A stretch of 64,000 bases of DNA from Candidatus Enterococcus myersii (GTDB taxonomy: Bacteria > Bacillota > Bacilli > Lactobacillales > Enterococcaceae), in assembly GCF_017316025.1 (NCBI RefSeq), contig NZ_JAFLVT010000013.1:72325-136324 (forward strand), given 5' to 3'. Under the pieces are notes generated by a model. It did no database searches. It saw only the letters and a program-made list of their open reading frames with translations, and was not told where the DNA came from. Shown here in pieces: positions 26,023-36,649 of the stretch (its first letter is position 1; every line of letters begins with the position of its first letter). Both the position numbers and the translations under genes were made by a program.

Positions 26023-28227
26023 ATGCGTTTTAAACGAATTAGAAAGTATTTCCGTAAGAAAAATCAAAATCCAACGAACAACCGCAAAAAAGTAGGGATT
26101 ATTCTCTTTGCTACGAGTATTGGGTTGTTCTTTTTGTTTGCCACTCGTTTGGGCTATTTAGTCGTAGTAGGAAACGTTGCTGGCACATCACTGGAGAAAA
26201 AGACAGCGGCATTATATGAAGGCAGCAAAGTAGTCAAGGCTAAAAGAGGAACGATTTACGACCGTAATGGTGTTGCAATTGCTGAAGATGCTACCTCTTA
26301 TTCTTTAAAAGCTATTTTGTCAAAAAATTACAAAACCGGGGATAAAAAACTGTATGTCCAAAGTAAGGACTACGAAAAAGTTGCTACTATTTTGCATGAT
26401 ATTTTAGGCTTAGATGAAAAAGAAGTCATCGATCGCCTTAAAGACGGTGCCAAAAATGAACTGTATCAAGTGGAGTTTTCCGGTAAGGGAAAAAATATAA
26501 CTTTAGAGAAAAAGAAAAAAATCGAAAAAGCGATGGAAGATGCAGGACTTTCGGGATTAGACTTTGATGAACATCCCAATCGTATTTATCCTAATGGTAC
26601 ATTTGCATCTCATTTTATTGGTTATGCCGAGCCTGAAGTAGATGACAAAGGAATTGATAAAGGCTTAGTTGGCAAGATGGGATTGGAGGCTGCTTATAAC
26701 GATATTTTAAGCGGGACAGATGGCAAAATTGTTTATCAAAAAGATAACTACCAAAACCCATTGCCAGGAACCGTTGCTCAAAAAAAAGCAGCCAAAGATG
26801 GTCAAGATATTTACACAACACTTGATAGTGGATTACAAACTTATTTAGAATCCTTAATGGACACTGCTGTTAAAAAATACAAACCAGAAGATGCGACTGC
26901 TGTCTTGATGGAAGCTAAGACTGGCGAAATATTGGCCATGACACAACGTCCAACTTTTAACCCTGAAACAAAAAAAGAATTTTCTGATAAAAACTTCAAT
27001 TGGATGAACCTGTTAGTTGAAGATCGCTACGAACCGGGTTCAACGATGAAAGTAATGACTACCGCAGCGGCAATTGAGTCCGGTGTCTTTAATGAAAACG
27101 AGACGTTTACTTCTGGTGAAATTAAAATTGCTGATGCCACAATTAACGACTGGGATTACCAAGAGCAACGCCGAACTTTGAATATGCGACAAGCGCTATC
27201 TTGGTCAAGTAATGTTGGAATGGTAAAACTCGAGCAAAAAATGGGAGATACTTGGCAACAGTATTTGAAGAAATTTGGTTTTGGTCAAAGTACTTACTCC
27301 GGTTTGCCAGGGGAAAATAGTGGTATTTTACCAACCAATAATATTGTGGATAAAGCCATGAGCTCATTTGGTCAAGGGGTTGGGGTAACGAATTTTCAAA
27401 TGATGCGGGCATTTTCTGCAATTGCCAACAATGGTAAAATGTTAGAGCCACATTACATTAGTAAAGTTGTTAACAGTCAAAATGGCACAGAACGTGTAAC
27501 CGAACCTGAAGTGGTGGGCAATCCTGTTAGTGCACAAACAACGGCAAAAGTACGCGAATATATGCGGGATGTAGTGGAAAGCAAAGACTATGGGAGTGCT
27601 TATAACGTGTATCATGTCCCAGGCTATAAAATCGCTGCTAAAACTGGTACTGCCCAAATTGCGGATGAAAAAAATGGCGGCTATTATCAAGGGGATACAG
27701 CTTATTTGTATTCTATTGTTGAAATGGTACCTGCAGAAGATCCAGAGTATGTGTTGTACATGACGATGAAGATGCCTGAACATTGGGAACAAAAAGCTTT
27801 AGGCGATATTGGGAATTCATTATTAAAACGTGCGATGGAATTTAAAGATGAACAGACAGATCCCGCTAGTGAGAATACAGAAAAAATTGAAATTGCCGAC
27901 TATCGTAATTTAGGAACAGACTCTGCTGCAGCTGATGCCAGCAAAAATGGTTTAGTTCCTGTCGTGCTTGGCACAGGTAGCAAAATTAAAGAACAAGGAA
28001 CTTCCCATGGAACAAAAGTATTAGCCGGAGAAAAATTATTGCTGCTAACGACTGGTTCAGAATATTATATGCCAGACGTAACGAGTTGGTCTAAAGCTGA
28101 CTTAGTTAAATTAGGCGACTTATTGGGGGTAAAAGTCACTTTTAAAGGCGATGGCTACTGCACAGCACAAAGCCTGGCTCCTTACGAACGCATCGGTGAT
28201 AAGGCAATAGAATTCACCATGGAATAA
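26023..28227 (+). CDS. Septal penicillin-binding protein (PBP2X/FtsI type transpeptidase)
   Basis: A 734-residue class B penicillin-binding protein that cross-links septal peptidoglycan. A basic cytoplasmic tail is followed by a membrane helix (about residues 24-48), the dimerisation domain with RGTIYDRNGVAIAEDA, and the transpeptidase domain: active Ser340 in STMK, SSN at 395-397 and KTGT at 540-543. The C-terminus holds one recognisable PASTA-like segment (PDVTSWSKADLVKLGDLLG). All catalytic motifs are intact. No space separates it from ftsL. The array of hairpin repeats starts right after its stop. Confidence 0.95.
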   Translation: MRFKRIRKYFRKKNQNPTNNRKKVGIILFATSIGLFFLFATRLGYLVVVGNVAGTSLEKKTAALYEGSKVVKAKRGTIYDRNGVAIAEDATSYSLKAILSKNYKTGDKKLYVQSKDYEKVATILHDILGLDEKEVIDRLKDGAKNELYQVEFSGKGKNITLEKKKKIEKAMEDAGLSGLDFDEHPNRIYPNGTFASHFIGYAEPEVDDKGIDKGLVGKMGLEAAYNDILSGTDGKIVYQKDNYQNPLPGTVAQKKAAKDGQDIYTTLDSGLQTYLESLMDTAVKKYKPEDATAVLMEAKTGEILAMTQRPTFNPETKKEFSDKNFNWMNLLVEDRYEPGSTMKVMTTAAAIESGVFNENETFTSGEIKIADATINDWDYQEQRRTLNMRQALSWSSNVGMVKLEQKMGDTWQQYLKKFGFGQSTYSGLPGENSGILPTNNIVDKAMSSFGQGVGVTNFQMMRAFSAIANNGKMLEPHYISKVVNSQNGTERVTEPEVVGNPVSAQTTAKVREYMRDVVESKDYGSAYNVYHVPGYKIAAKTGTAQIADEKNGGYYQGDTAYLYSIVEMVPAEDPEYVLYMTMKMPEHWEQKALGDIGNSLLKRAMEFKDEQTDPASENTEKIEIADYRNLGTDSAAADASKNGLVPVVLGTGSKIKEQGTSHGTKVLAGEKLLLLTTGSEYYMPDVTSWSKADLVKLGDLLGVKVTFKGDGYCTAQSLAPYERIGDKAIEFTME

Positions 28228-28628
28228 TTTTTCTAAGCGATTTCTGCTGTAGAAAAATGATATACGCAGTGAAAATAGAACTCATTTTTTAGAAAAAAAA
28301 TGAATACATTAAAAAGAACTAGGATGTCAGTTTTTCTAAGTGATTTCTGCTGTAGAAAAATGATATGCGCAGTGAAAATAGAACTCATTTTTTAGAAAAA
28401 AATGAATACATTAAAAGAACTAGGATGTCAGTTTTTCTAAGTGATTTCCACTGTAGAAAAATGATATACGCAGTGAAAATAGAACTCATTTTTTAGAAAA
28501 AAATGAATACATTAAAATGAACTAGGATGTCAGTTTTTCTAAGCGATTTCTGCTGTAGAAAAATGATATACGCAGTGAAAATAGAACTCATTTTTTAGAA
28601 AAAATGAATACATTAAAATGAACTAGGA
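28228..28628 (+). repeat. Four tandem hairpin repeats (about 102 bp) between pbp and mraY
   Basis: Units run 28228-28330, 28331-28431, 28432-28533 and a partial fourth to 28628. Each opens with TTTTTCTA, a short loop region and TAGAAAAA, then a second AT hairpin (CATTTTTT against AAAAAATG), and ends AACTAGGA. The last copy's AACTAGGA is the mraY ribosome site, so the array looks like serial duplication of the mraY leader. Copies differ at few positions, and the loop-proximal pair changes AGC/GCT, AGT/GCT, AGT/ACT, AGC/GCT, which preserves pairing. Short frames of 23 codons cross unit borders but have no proper ribosome site. Confidence 0.95.
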
Positions 28629-28638
28629 GAATTAAAAA

Positions 28639-29601
28639 ATGGAATGGACAAAGATGATTTTACCGATTGTGAGTAGTTTTGCGATGACCTATGCCGTCAT
28701 GCCACTTTTTATTGGCTATTTTAGAGTCAAACAATTTGGACAAGAAATTCGTGATGAAGGACCAATGTGGCATAATGCTAAGGCTGGTACACCAACAATG
28801 GGTGGCGTTGTCTTTTTAATTGCCTCGGTTTTAACAGGCCTTTGGGTAGGTGCGTGGCAAAATTTACTAACACCATCGTTGTTCATTCTTTTATTTATTC
28901 TATTTTTATATGGTTTATTGGGTTTTTTAGATGATTTTATTAAAATCTTTAAAAAACGCAATATGGGGTTGAATTCTCTACAAAAATTAATTGGTCAAAT
29001 TTTAGGCGCAATTATTTTTTATGTTGTTTTTTTACATGAGGGAAATGCGAACACATTAAATATTTTTGGTTTAGAAGTTAACTTAGGAATTATTTATGGG
29101 CTTTTTGTCATCTTCTGGTTAGTTGGTTTTTCCAATGCTGTTAATCTAACGGACGGTATTGACGGATTGGTATCCGGATTGGGGGTTATTTCCTTTGCAA
29201 CTTATGGTATGATAGCTTGGAAGCAAAACCAATTTGATGTCTTGATCATCTGTTTAAGTGTGATTGGTGGACTATTGGGTTTTTTCCCTTACAACCACAA
29301 ACCAGCAAAGATTTTTATGGGAGATGTAGGATCGCTTGCCCTTGGCGGTTTGCTTGCGGCAACGTCAATCCTTTTACATCAAGAGTGGACGTTGTTATTG
29401 GTTGGTTTAATTTATGTGATTGAAACAGCCAGTGTTATGTTACAAGTCACTTCCTTTAAATTAACCGGTAAACGCCTGTTTAAAATGTCACCTATCCATC
29501 ATCATTTTGAGATGAGCGGTTGGACTGAATGGAAAATCGATCTGGTTTTTTGGGGGATCGCGGTAGTCTGTTCTGCACTTACGCTTTTGATTATTTGGTA
29601 G
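28639..29601 (+). CDS. mraY: Phospho-N-acetylmuramoyl-pentapeptide transferase
   Basis: A 320-residue ten-helix membrane enzyme that makes lipid I from UDP-MurNAc-pentapeptide and undecaprenyl phosphate. The Asp pair in [24 protein letters not shown] and [11 protein letters not shown] are family signatures. The ribosome site CTAGGAG is the end of the fourth tandem repeat, so the array forms its leader. Confidence 0.96.
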   Translation: MEWTKMILPIVSSFAMTYAVMPLFIGYFRVKQFGQEIRDEGPMWHNAKAGTPTMGGVVFLIASVLTGLWVGAWQNLLTPSLFILLFILFLYGLLGFLDDFIKIFKKRNMGLNSLQKLIGQILGAIIFYVVFLHEGNANTLNIFGLEVNLGIIYGLFVIFWLVGFSNAVNLTDGIDGLVSGLGVISFATYGMIAWKQNQFDVLIICLSVIGGLLGFFPYNHKPAKIFMGDVGSLALGGLLAATSILLHQEWTLLLVGLIYVIETASVMLQVTSFKLTGKRLFKMSPIHHHFEMSGWTEWKIDLVFWGIAVVCSALTLLIIW

Positions 29602-29613
29602 GAGATGGAAAAA

Positions 29614-30978
29614 ATGAAGCAAATTAATGAATATCAAAATAAAAAAGTTCTTGTGCTGGGATTAGCAAAGAGTGGATTCAGTGCGGCCAAATTGTTACAT
29701 GATTTGGGCGCACTTGTTACCGTTAACGACGGTAAACCCTTTGAAGAAAACCCGGAAGCACAAGATCTTTTAGCGTTAGGGGTAAAAGTTGTTACGGGAA
29801 GTCATCCAATTGAATTGTTAGATGAAGATTTTGCCTTGATGGTGAAAAATCCGGGGATACCTTATAGCCAGCCGTTAGTTAAAAAGGCTTTAGAAAAAGG
29901 TCTGCCAATTATTACAGAAGTTGAGTTAGCTTATAAAATTGCTGAATGTCCGCTAATTGGGATTACAGGGACAAATGGTAAAACGACCACGACTACTATG
30001 ATTGGTGAAATTTTAAATGCGGGTATGCGGGAAGGTAAAGCGCTACTAGCCGGAAACATTGGCTATCCTGCTAGTACAGTCGCCCAACATGCACAAAAAA
30101 AAGACGTTATGGTGACCGAACTATCAAGTTTTCAATTGATGGGAATTCAGACTTTTCATCCTGAAATTGCGGTTATCACCAATATTTTTTCGGCACATTT
30201 GGATTATCATGGTTCACAAGCTGAATACGAAAAAGCCAAATGGCATATCCAAGAAAATATGACGCCAAATGATCATCTAATTTTAAATTGGGATCAAGCA
30301 GTATTACAAAATTTAGCGAAAAAAACCAAGGCAGAAGTTATTCCCTTTTCTAGCACACAAGTTGTTTTTGGTGCCTATCAAAAAGCTGGTAAGCTGTACT
30401 TTAAAGATGAATTTATCATGGATTCAGACACATTAGGTGTTCCCGGAAATCATAATGTGGAAAATGCCTTGGCCGCAATTGCAGTAGCAAAACTTAAAGG
30501 CATTTCAAATGAAGACATCAAAGAAACACTACAAAGTTTCAGTGGTGTGCCGCATCGAACACAATTTGTCGGTACTGTTAATGAACGACGCTTTTTTAAT
30601 GATTCCAAGGCTACCAATATTTTAGCTACTGAAATGGCTTTAAGTGGTTTTGACCATGAAAAATTAATTTTATTAGCAGGTGGATTAGATCGTGGTAATA
30701 GTTTTGATGAATTGGTTCCATCTTTAGTCGGTCTGAAGGCTGTAATTGTTTTTGGCGAAACCAAAGATAAGCTCGCACAAGCCGCACGAGATGCAAAAGT
30801 ACCACGGGTTGAATTTAGTGAAAATGCTGAAACCGCAGTTGAAAAAGCCTATGGAATTAGTGAAGTCGGCGATACGATTTTATTATCTCCGGCAAATGCT
30901 AGCTGGGATCAGTACAAAAACTTTGAAATTAGAGGAGATCGCTTTATTGCGGCGGTCAATAACTTGAATAAACAATAG
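29614..30978 (+). CDS. murD: UDP-MurNAc-L-alanine:D-glutamate ligase
   Basis: A 454-residue Mur ligase adding D-glutamate to UDP-MurNAc-Ala with ATP. The P-loop is [29 protein letters not shown] and FNDSKATN are typical of the central and C-terminal domains. ATG 29614 is nine bases after GGAG; the ATG at 29605 abuts that site. Confidence 0.96.
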   Translation: MKQINEYQNKKVLVLGLAKSGFSAAKLLHDLGALVTVNDGKPFEENPEAQDLLALGVKVVTGSHPIELLDEDFALMVKNPGIPYSQPLVKKALEKGLPIITEVELAYKIAECPLIGITGTNGKTTTTTMIGEILNAGMREGKALLAGNIGYPASTVAQHAQKKDVMVTELSSFQLMGIQTFHPEIAVITNIFSAHLDYHGSQAEYEKAKWHIQENMTPNDHLILNWDQAVLQNLAKKTKAEVIPFSSTQVVFGAYQKAGKLYFKDEFIMDSDTLGVPGNHNVENALAAIAVAKLKGISNEDIKETLQSFSGVPHRTQFVGTVNERRFFNDSKATNILATEMALSGFDHEKLILLAGGLDRGNSFDELVPSLVGLKAVIVFGETKDKLAQAARDAKVPRVEFSENAETAVEKAYGISEVGDTILLSPANASWDQYKNFEIRGDRFIAAVNNLNKQ

Positions 30979-30993
30979 AAATGAGCGAAGCAC

Positions 30994-32088
30994 GTGAAAA
31001 TACTAGTAACCGGTGGCGGAACAGGGGGACATATCTACCCAGCCTTAGCCTTTGTGAATTATGTTAAACAACAAGAACCGGCTTCTGAGTTTATGTATGT
31101 TGGTGGAAAAAAAGGATTAGAAAACAAAATTCTACCAAAAACAGATATTCCTTTTAAAACGTTAGAAATACAAGGATTTAAGCGCAAGTTGTCTTTTGAT
31201 AATGTTAAAACACTGCAACTTTTTTTTAAGAGCATCAAAGAAGCAAAACAAATTTTAAAAAACTTTAAACCTGATGTTGTAATTGGAACAGGAGGCTATG
31301 TTTCTGGTGCGGTAGTTTATGCTGCTGCCAAGATGAAGATTCCCACAATTGTTCACGAACAAAACAGTATTCCAGGGATAACCAATAAATTTTTAAGTCG
31401 TTATGCGACAAAAATTGGGATTTGTTTTAAAGATGCTGCCCAGTTTTTTCCTGCAGAAAAAACGGTATTGGTAGGGAATCCTCGTGCCAGTGAAGTTAGC
31501 AATACGCAAAAATCGGATATTTTAACAACGTTTGGTCTAGCAAAAGAAAAGCCTACCGTTTTAATTTTTGGTGGTAGTCAAGGGGCATTAAAAATCAATC
31601 AAGCTGTTACAGCTGCGCTCCCGATTTTTGCTAGTCGAGATTATCAGGTTTTATACGCTTCTGGTGAACGCTACTTTAATGAAATTAAAGATGCAGCAAA
31701 GATTGATTTAAGCCAGTTGACAAATGTCAGGGTTGCCCCCTATATTGATAAAATGGCAGCAGTGATGGTTTGCTGTGACTTATTGGTGGGACGTGCTGGT
31801 GCAACATCTATTGCCGAATTTACGGCTTTAGGCTTGCCAGCAGTTTTAGTTCCAAGTCCTTACGTGACCGCAGATCATCAAACAAAAAATGCGCAAAGCT
31901 TAGTCGATGCTAAGGCAGCACTAATGATTAAAGATGATGCGCTAACAGCTGAAACATTAGTTCGTGCTGTTGACGAAATTATGCAAGATCAAGCAAAACG
32001 CCAACAGATGGCTAAAGCTTCTAAGGCTGAGGGAATTCCAGATGCTAGTGAGCGTTTATATCAATTAGTTAAAGAAATTACAGTGTAA
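30994..32088 (+). CDS. murG: Lipid II synthase MurG
   Basis: A 364-residue GT-B glycosyltransferase that adds GlcNAc to lipid I on the inner membrane face. The N-terminal [14 protein letters not shown] loop and [11 protein letters not shown] and [17 protein letters not shown] motifs bind acceptor and UDP-GlcNAc. GTG is the start; a weak GAGCGAAG lies ahead. It is 15 bases from murD. Confidence 0.96.
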   Translation: MKILVTGGGTGGHIYPALAFVNYVKQQEPASEFMYVGGKKGLENKILPKTDIPFKTLEIQGFKRKLSFDNVKTLQLFFKSIKEAKQILKNFKPDVVIGTGGYVSGAVVYAAAKMKIPTIVHEQNSIPGITNKFLSRYATKIGICFKDAAQFFPAEKTVLVGNPRASEVSNTQKSDILTTFGLAKEKPTVLIFGGSQGALKINQAVTAALPIFASRDYQVLYASGERYFNEIKDAAKIDLSQLTNVRVAPYIDKMAAVMVCCDLLVGRAGATSIAEFTALGLPAVLVPSPYVTADHQTKNAQSLVDAKAALMIKDDALTAETLVRAVDEIMQDQAKRQQMAKASKAEGIPDASERLYQLVKEITV

Positions 32089-32095
32089 GTTAAAG

Positions 32096-33193
32096 GTGGT
32101 GACGCATATCAGTAAAAAAGACCAGTCCAAGCAAAAAGGTGAGAATTCTGATGTTCATGCAGTGGATCTGACGCCCTGGCAAAAGGCCAACTTGGAGTAT
32201 CGGAAAAAAAATGGTCAAGATGCGCCGTGGTCGCCAACAGTCATTGATGGGCAAGAAAAAGAAGAAGTGCAGTTACCCGAAAATGCGAGCGACTTACCAG
32301 CTGAGGGAGGATCGTTAAATCCTAATGGTTCTTTTGCCGATCGGCTGCCAAAATTGAAATATGAGCGCAATTCGGTTCTTTATCGCCGCTTAGCAATTAT
32401 CATTACGCTGTTTTTGATTCCGTTGTTATTTGCTCTTTATTATGTTTCACCATTAAGTAAATTATCCGCACTTCATGTGGTGAAAAATGATGCCGTCTCA
32501 AAGGCTGCTGTGACAAAAGCGGCAGACTTTAAACTGAGTCAAGGCCTGTGGTCGCAATATTTTCAGCGTAGTAGTAATGAAGAGAAGATAAAAAAAGCAC
32601 TACCACGTGTTAAAAATGTGGCAATCTCAATTGAACATTTCAACGAATTTAAACTAGCGATTACCGAATATCAAGAAGTGGCTATTTTAGAAAAAGGCGA
32701 CAGTTATGCCCCTGTCATTGAAAATGGGAAAGTGTTAGCAGAGACAGTCAAAGAACCAGCTAAAAACTTACCAATTTTAGAAGATTTTAAATCGCAAAAA
32801 CGAATTCTAGCTGTTTTAACGCAATATCAAAAACTTTCGCAAGAATTACGTTCTAGCGTGTCACAAATTAAATACACGCCAACTAGCGCTAATCAAGAAT
32901 TGCTAAATCTATTAATGAATGATGGCAATACGGTGATTATTAATATCTCGAATTTAGCAGAACAATTGAAATACTATCCTCAAGTTGCTAAAGAATTAAA
33001 AGGCAAAGGGGTAGTGGATATGGAAGTGGGGATTTTCACTTATCCTTATCCCAAAGAAGAAAAAAAAGCTACTACAAAAACCAATGAAACAACAACCGCA
33101 AATGATACTACCAATCAAAATGAAACTAATGAAAATACAGCAGAAAATGAAAGCCAAAGTGAAACAAATAATAACAGTCAAATAGGGCAATAA
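32096..33193 (+). CDS. divIB: Cell division protein DivIB/FtsQ
   Basis: Up to 365 residues: a charged cytoplasmic region of about 100 residues, one membrane helix (LAIITLFLIPLLFALYYV-like, near 100-118), a POTRA domain (LSALHVVKNDAVSKAAV) and an Asn/Thr/Glu-rich tail. It partners FtsL and DivIC at the septum. The start is unclear: GTG 32096 and 32099 lie inside the only ribosome site AAAGGTGG (32092-32099), and the correctly spaced codon is ATC 32108. The longest frame is given here. Confidence 0.9.
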   Translation: MVTHISKKDQSKQKGENSDVHAVDLTPWQKANLEYRKKNGQDAPWSPTVIDGQEKEEVQLPENASDLPAEGGSLNPNGSFADRLPKLKYERNSVLYRRLAIIITLFLIPLLFALYYVSPLSKLSALHVVKNDAVSKAAVTKAADFKLSQGLWSQYFQRSSNEEKIKKALPRVKNVAISIEHFNEFKLAITEYQEVAILEKGDSYAPVIENGKVLAETVKEPAKNLPILEDFKSQKRILAVLTQYQKLSQELRSSVSQIKYTPTSANQELLNLLMNDGNTVIINISNLAEQLKYYPQVAKELKGKGVVDMEVGIFTYPYPKEEKKATTKTNETTTANDTTNQNETNENTAENESQSETNNNSQIGQ

Positions 33194-33241
33194 AAATTTC
33201 AAATATTTTTCATAACGTATTTCTAAAAAGTCGATTTTTGT

Positions 33242-33249
33242 GGTATTAT
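33242..33249 (+). promoter_or_regulatory. Extended -10 promoter before ftsA
   Basis: TGGTATTAT ending at 33249 is an extended -10; a weak TTTCTA -35 lies 18 bases upstream at 33220-33225. Together with the 148-base gap it suggests that ftsA-ftsZ has its own promoter inside the cluster. Confidence 0.5.
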
Positions 33250-33341
33250 TGTTAGCAGTGAACAAAATATTAAACTGATAGATAAAAACGAACCTTTACT
33301 GTTCGATCTATATGGAAATTTAGTAGGAGGGAATCCCATTC

Positions 33342-34670
33342 ATGGCAAAAACGGGAATGTATGTCGGCCTTGACATTGGAACGACTTCAGTCAAAGTTGT
33401 CGTTGCAGAGTATGTCGAAAACCAAATGAATATCATTGGTGTAGGCAACGCCAAATCTGAAGGTATTAACAGAGGGATTATTGTCGATATTGAAAAGTCG
33501 GTTCAAGCAATTCAACGGGCCGTCAAGCAAGCAGAAGAAAAAGCAGGTATCCAAATTCGCAGTGTGAGCGTTGGTGTTCCAGCAAACTTATTAGAAGTAG
33601 AAAACTGTCAAGGAATGATTGCTGTTAACAGCGAATCAAAAGAAATTACAGATGAAGATGTACGTAACGTCGCTTCAGCTGCTTTAGTACGTTCAGTTCC
33701 TCCTGAAAGACAAATCATTACGATTTTGCCGCAAGAATTTACTGTGGATGGCTTTGAAGGTATTAAAGATCCACGGGGGATGATTGGTGTACGTCTAGAA
33801 ATGTTCGGCGTTGTTTTCACCGGCCCTAAAACAATTTTACACAACATTCGTAAATGTGTTGAAAAAGCAGGACTTCATTTAAATGAAATGGTGATTACAC
33901 CACTTGCTTTAACAGAGTCTATTTTATCTGATGGTGAAAAAGATTTTGGTACGACCGTGATTGATATTGGTGGCGGTCAAACGACAACTTCAGTTATGCA
34001 TGATAAACAATTGAAATTCACCCACGTTAACCAAGAAGGCGGGGAATATGTTACAAAAGATATTTCAACTGTTTTAAATACTTCATTTAACAACGCTGAA
34101 GCACTAAAAATCAATTATGGGGATGCTTATCCAGAGCGTACTTCTGCTAGCGAAGAGTTTCCAGTAGATGTCATTGGTAAATCTGAACCGGTTAAAATTG
34201 ATGAACGCTATTTAGCAGAAATTATTGAAGCACGGATGGAACAAATCTTCAACAAGTCTAAAGAAGTACTAGACGAAATTGATGCGTTAAGTTTACCAGG
34301 AGGTGTCGTTTTAACAGGCGGCGCTGCAAGCTTACCTGGTGTGGTAGACTTAGCCCAAGAAATTTTTGGCACAAATGTGAAATTGTACGTGCCAAATCAC
34401 ATGGGATTACGTAACCCAGTCTTTACTAATGTGATTTCAATCGTAGACTATTCTGCTAACTTAAGTGAAGTTTATCAATTAGCTAAAACGGCTGTAACAG
34501 GGGAAAAAACACAACCTGCAACAAGCCATGAAGCACCAGTTCCTGTTACACAAGAGCAAGCCTATGATGAATATGACGGCCAAGAAGATACTTATGAAGA
34601 AACAAATGAATCTACTGGCGAAAGCGTTAAAGATAAAGTAAAAGATTTCTTTTCGAATATTTTCGACTAA
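33342..34670 (+). CDS. ftsA: Cell division protein FtsA
   Basis: A 442-residue actin-like ATPase that tethers FtsZ filaments to the membrane. VGLDIGTTSVKVVVAEY is the phosphate-1 loop and VIDIGGGQTTTSV the second; the C-terminal SVKDKVKDFFSNIFD is the amphipathic membrane anchor after an acidic linker. AGGAGGG lies ahead of the ATG. Confidence 0.97.
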   Translation: MAKTGMYVGLDIGTTSVKVVVAEYVENQMNIIGVGNAKSEGINRGIIVDIEKSVQAIQRAVKQAEEKAGIQIRSVSVGVPANLLEVENCQGMIAVNSESKEITDEDVRNVASAALVRSVPPERQIITILPQEFTVDGFEGIKDPRGMIGVRLEMFGVVFTGPKTILHNIRKCVEKAGLHLNEMVITPLALTESILSDGEKDFGTTVIDIGGGQTTTSVMHDKQLKFTHVNQEGGEYVTKDISTVLNTSFNNAEALKINYGDAYPERTSASEEFPVDVIGKSEPVKIDERYLAEIIEARMEQIFNKSKEVLDEIDALSLPGGVVLTGGAASLPGVVDLAQEIFGTNVKLYVPNHMGLRNPVFTNVISIVDYSANLSEVYQLAKTAVTGEKTQPATSHEAPVPVTQEQAYDEYDGQEDTYEETNESTGESVKDKVKDFFSNIFD

Positions 34671-34694
34671 ACCCAAGCAGGAGGAATAAACATT

Positions 34695-35933
34695 ATGGAA
34701 TTTTCAATTGACAATACCGTAAATGACGGCGCAGTCATTAAAGTTATCGGCGTCGGCGGTGGCGGTGGCAACGCAGTCAACCGAATGATCGAAGAAAACG
34801 TTAAAGGTGTAGAGTTCATCGCAGCTAATACGGATGTGCAAGCCTTAAAAAATTCAAAAGCAGAAACAGTTATTCAATTAGGCCCTAAATATACACGTGG
34901 TCTTGGTGCTGGTTCACAACCTGAAGTTGGCCAAAAAGCCGCTGAAGAAAGTGAAGAATCAATTCGCGAAGCCTTAGATGGTGCAGACATGATCTTCATC
35001 ACCGCTGGTATGGGTGGCGGTACTGGTACTGGTGCTGCTCCAATCGTAGCAAAAATCGCCAAAGAACTTGGCGCATTAACTGTAGGTGTTGTGACACGTC
35101 CTTTTACTTTTGAAGGACCAAAACGCGGCCGCTTTGCAGCTGAAGGTATCGCACAATTAAAAGAAAATGTGGATACATTATTAATTATTTCAAACAACCG
35201 TCTATTAGAAGTTGTTGATAAGAAAACGCCAATGTTAGAAGCTTTCCGTGAAGCTGATAATGTTTTACGCCAAGGTGTACAAGGCATTTCTGATTTGATT
35301 ACAGCTCCGGGTTACGTGAACTTGGACTTTGCTGATGTGAAAACAGTTATGGAAAACCAAGGTACTGCTTTAATGGGGATCGGGGTTGCCTCTGGTGAAG
35401 ATCGCGTAATCGAAGCGACGAAAAAAGCTATTTCTTCGCCATTGTTAGAAACTTCAATCGATGGTGCTGAACAAGTCTTATTAAATATCACAGGCGGCTT
35501 GGATATGACTTTATTTGAAGCACAAGATGCTTCTGATATTGTTGCAAATGCTGCAACTGGCGATGTAAACATTATCTTAGGTACTTCAATTAATGAAGAA
35601 TTAGGTGATGAAATTCGCGTAACAGTAATTGCAACAGGAATTGATCCAACAAAAAAAGAAAATAAAGGCCGCACTTCAAGACAAAATCAAATCCACAGCA
35701 TCCCACAAAAACCGGTTTTAGATATGGAACAAGCAAAACCAACACAACCTGAAGATGATAATGCTTTTGGTGATTGGGATATTCGCAAGGAGCAAACAGT
35801 GCGTCCTAAAGTTGATGATACACAATTTGAAAATATCGAAAAGAAAGAATTCGATACATTTAATCGTGACGATGTAAAATCTGGTGATGATGACGAATTA
35901 AGTACACCACCATTCTTCCGTCGCAAACGTTAA
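34695..35933 (+). CDS. ftsZ: Cell division protein FtsZ
   Basis: A 412-residue tubulin homologue forming the Z ring. The GTP-binding GGGTGTG lies at residues 107-113, followed by the T7 loop region ([11 protein letters not shown]). A variable acidic linker leads to the C-terminal peptide [14 protein letters not shown] that binds FtsA and SepF. GCAGGAGGAA precedes the ATG, 24 bases after ftsA. Confidence 0.98.
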   Translation: MEFSIDNTVNDGAVIKVIGVGGGGGNAVNRMIEENVKGVEFIAANTDVQALKNSKAETVIQLGPKYTRGLGAGSQPEVGQKAAEESEESIREALDGADMIFITAGMGGGTGTGAAPIVAKIAKELGALTVGVVTRPFTFEGPKRGRFAAEGIAQLKENVDTLLIISNNRLLEVVDKKTPMLEAFREADNVLRQGVQGISDLITAPGYVNLDFADVKTVMENQGTALMGIGVASGEDRVIEATKKAISSPLLETSIDGAEQVLLNITGGLDMTLFEAQDASDIVANAATGDVNIILGTSINEELGDEIRVTVIATGIDPTKKENKGRTSRQNQIHSIPQKPVLDMEQAKPTQPEDDNAFGDWDIRKEQTVRPKVDDTQFENIEKKEFDTFNRDDVKSGDDDELSTPPFFRRKR

Positions 35934-35957
35934 TTAAAGCTTTGGAGGTAAGAGCAC

Positions 35958-36635
35958 ATGATTGCTGAGAACTTGCGGGAGGTCCGACAAGAGATACAGG
36001 AGTCATGTGCTCTTGTTGGTCGTGATGAAAAAAGTGTCCGGTTGGTTGCCGTGACGAAAACTGTCTCCAGCCAGGTAATGCGCCAGTTAATTGCGCAAAA
36101 TGTTTTGGATCTAGCAGAAAACCGGACAGATGTTTTCTTAGAAAAAAAACAAGAATTAGCCGATATTAACACGATTTGCTGGCATTTTATTGGCAATTTA
36201 CAGCGGAGAAAGGTAAAATTAATTATAAATAAAATAGACTATTTCCATGCTTTAGATAACTTAAGCTTGGCGGCTGAAATTCAAAAAAGAGCGGAGCATG
36301 TAGTTAAATGCTTCGTAGAAGTTAACGTTTCTGGTGAAGCGTCAAAACATGGCGTCACACCGGCAGAACTTCCTGAATTTATTGCTGCTCTTTACGCTTA
36401 TGATAAAATCCAAGTCGTAGGTCTGATGACAATGGCACCATTTGGAGCTAAGGTAGAAGAACAACGCGCTATATTTGGAAAGCTACGGCAGCTGCAACAA
36501 GAAATTGAAGCAGCCAATTTAGTCTATGCTCCCTGTCATGAATTAAGTATGGGAATGAGTAATGACTTTCCAGCAGCTATTTATGAAGGGGCAACATTTA
36601 TTCGTGTCGGTACGGCTTTAGTCAAAGATGCCTAA
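35958..36635 (+). CDS. ylmE: YggS/YlmE family PLP homeostasis protein
   Basis: A 225-residue single-domain PLP-binding TIM barrel. The cofactor lysine is in LVAVTKTVSS; HFIGNLQRRKVK and LSMGMSNDFPAAI are family stretches. It balances free pyridoxal phosphate and has no known catalysis. The usual GENR motif reads AENRTDVFLEKK here, a small deviation. GGAGGTAAGAGCAC precedes the ATG. The ftsZ-ylmE-sepF order is standard for Firmicutes. Confidence 0.94.
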   Translation: MIAENLREVRQEIQESCALVGRDEKSVRLVAVTKTVSSQVMRQLIAQNVLDLAENRTDVFLEKKQELADINTICWHFIGNLQRRKVKLIINKIDYFHALDNLSLAAEIQKRAEHVVKCFVEVNVSGEASKHGVTPAELPEFIAALYAYDKIQVVGLMTMAPFGAKVEEQRAIFGKLRQLQQEIEAANLVYAPCHELSMGMSNDFPAAIYEGATFIRVGTALVKDA

Positions 36636-36649
36636 AAGGAGGAGTTATC

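Noticed and set aside
28228-28628. CRISPR-like array
   Set aside because: The units are direct tandem copies with no unique spacers, are too long for CRISPR repeats, and no cas genes are near.
34874-35287. 137-codon minus-strand frame inside ftsZ
   Set aside because: Antisense shadow of a strongly conserved gene, with no promoter or ribosome site; other antisense frames of this kind were dismissed for the same reason.
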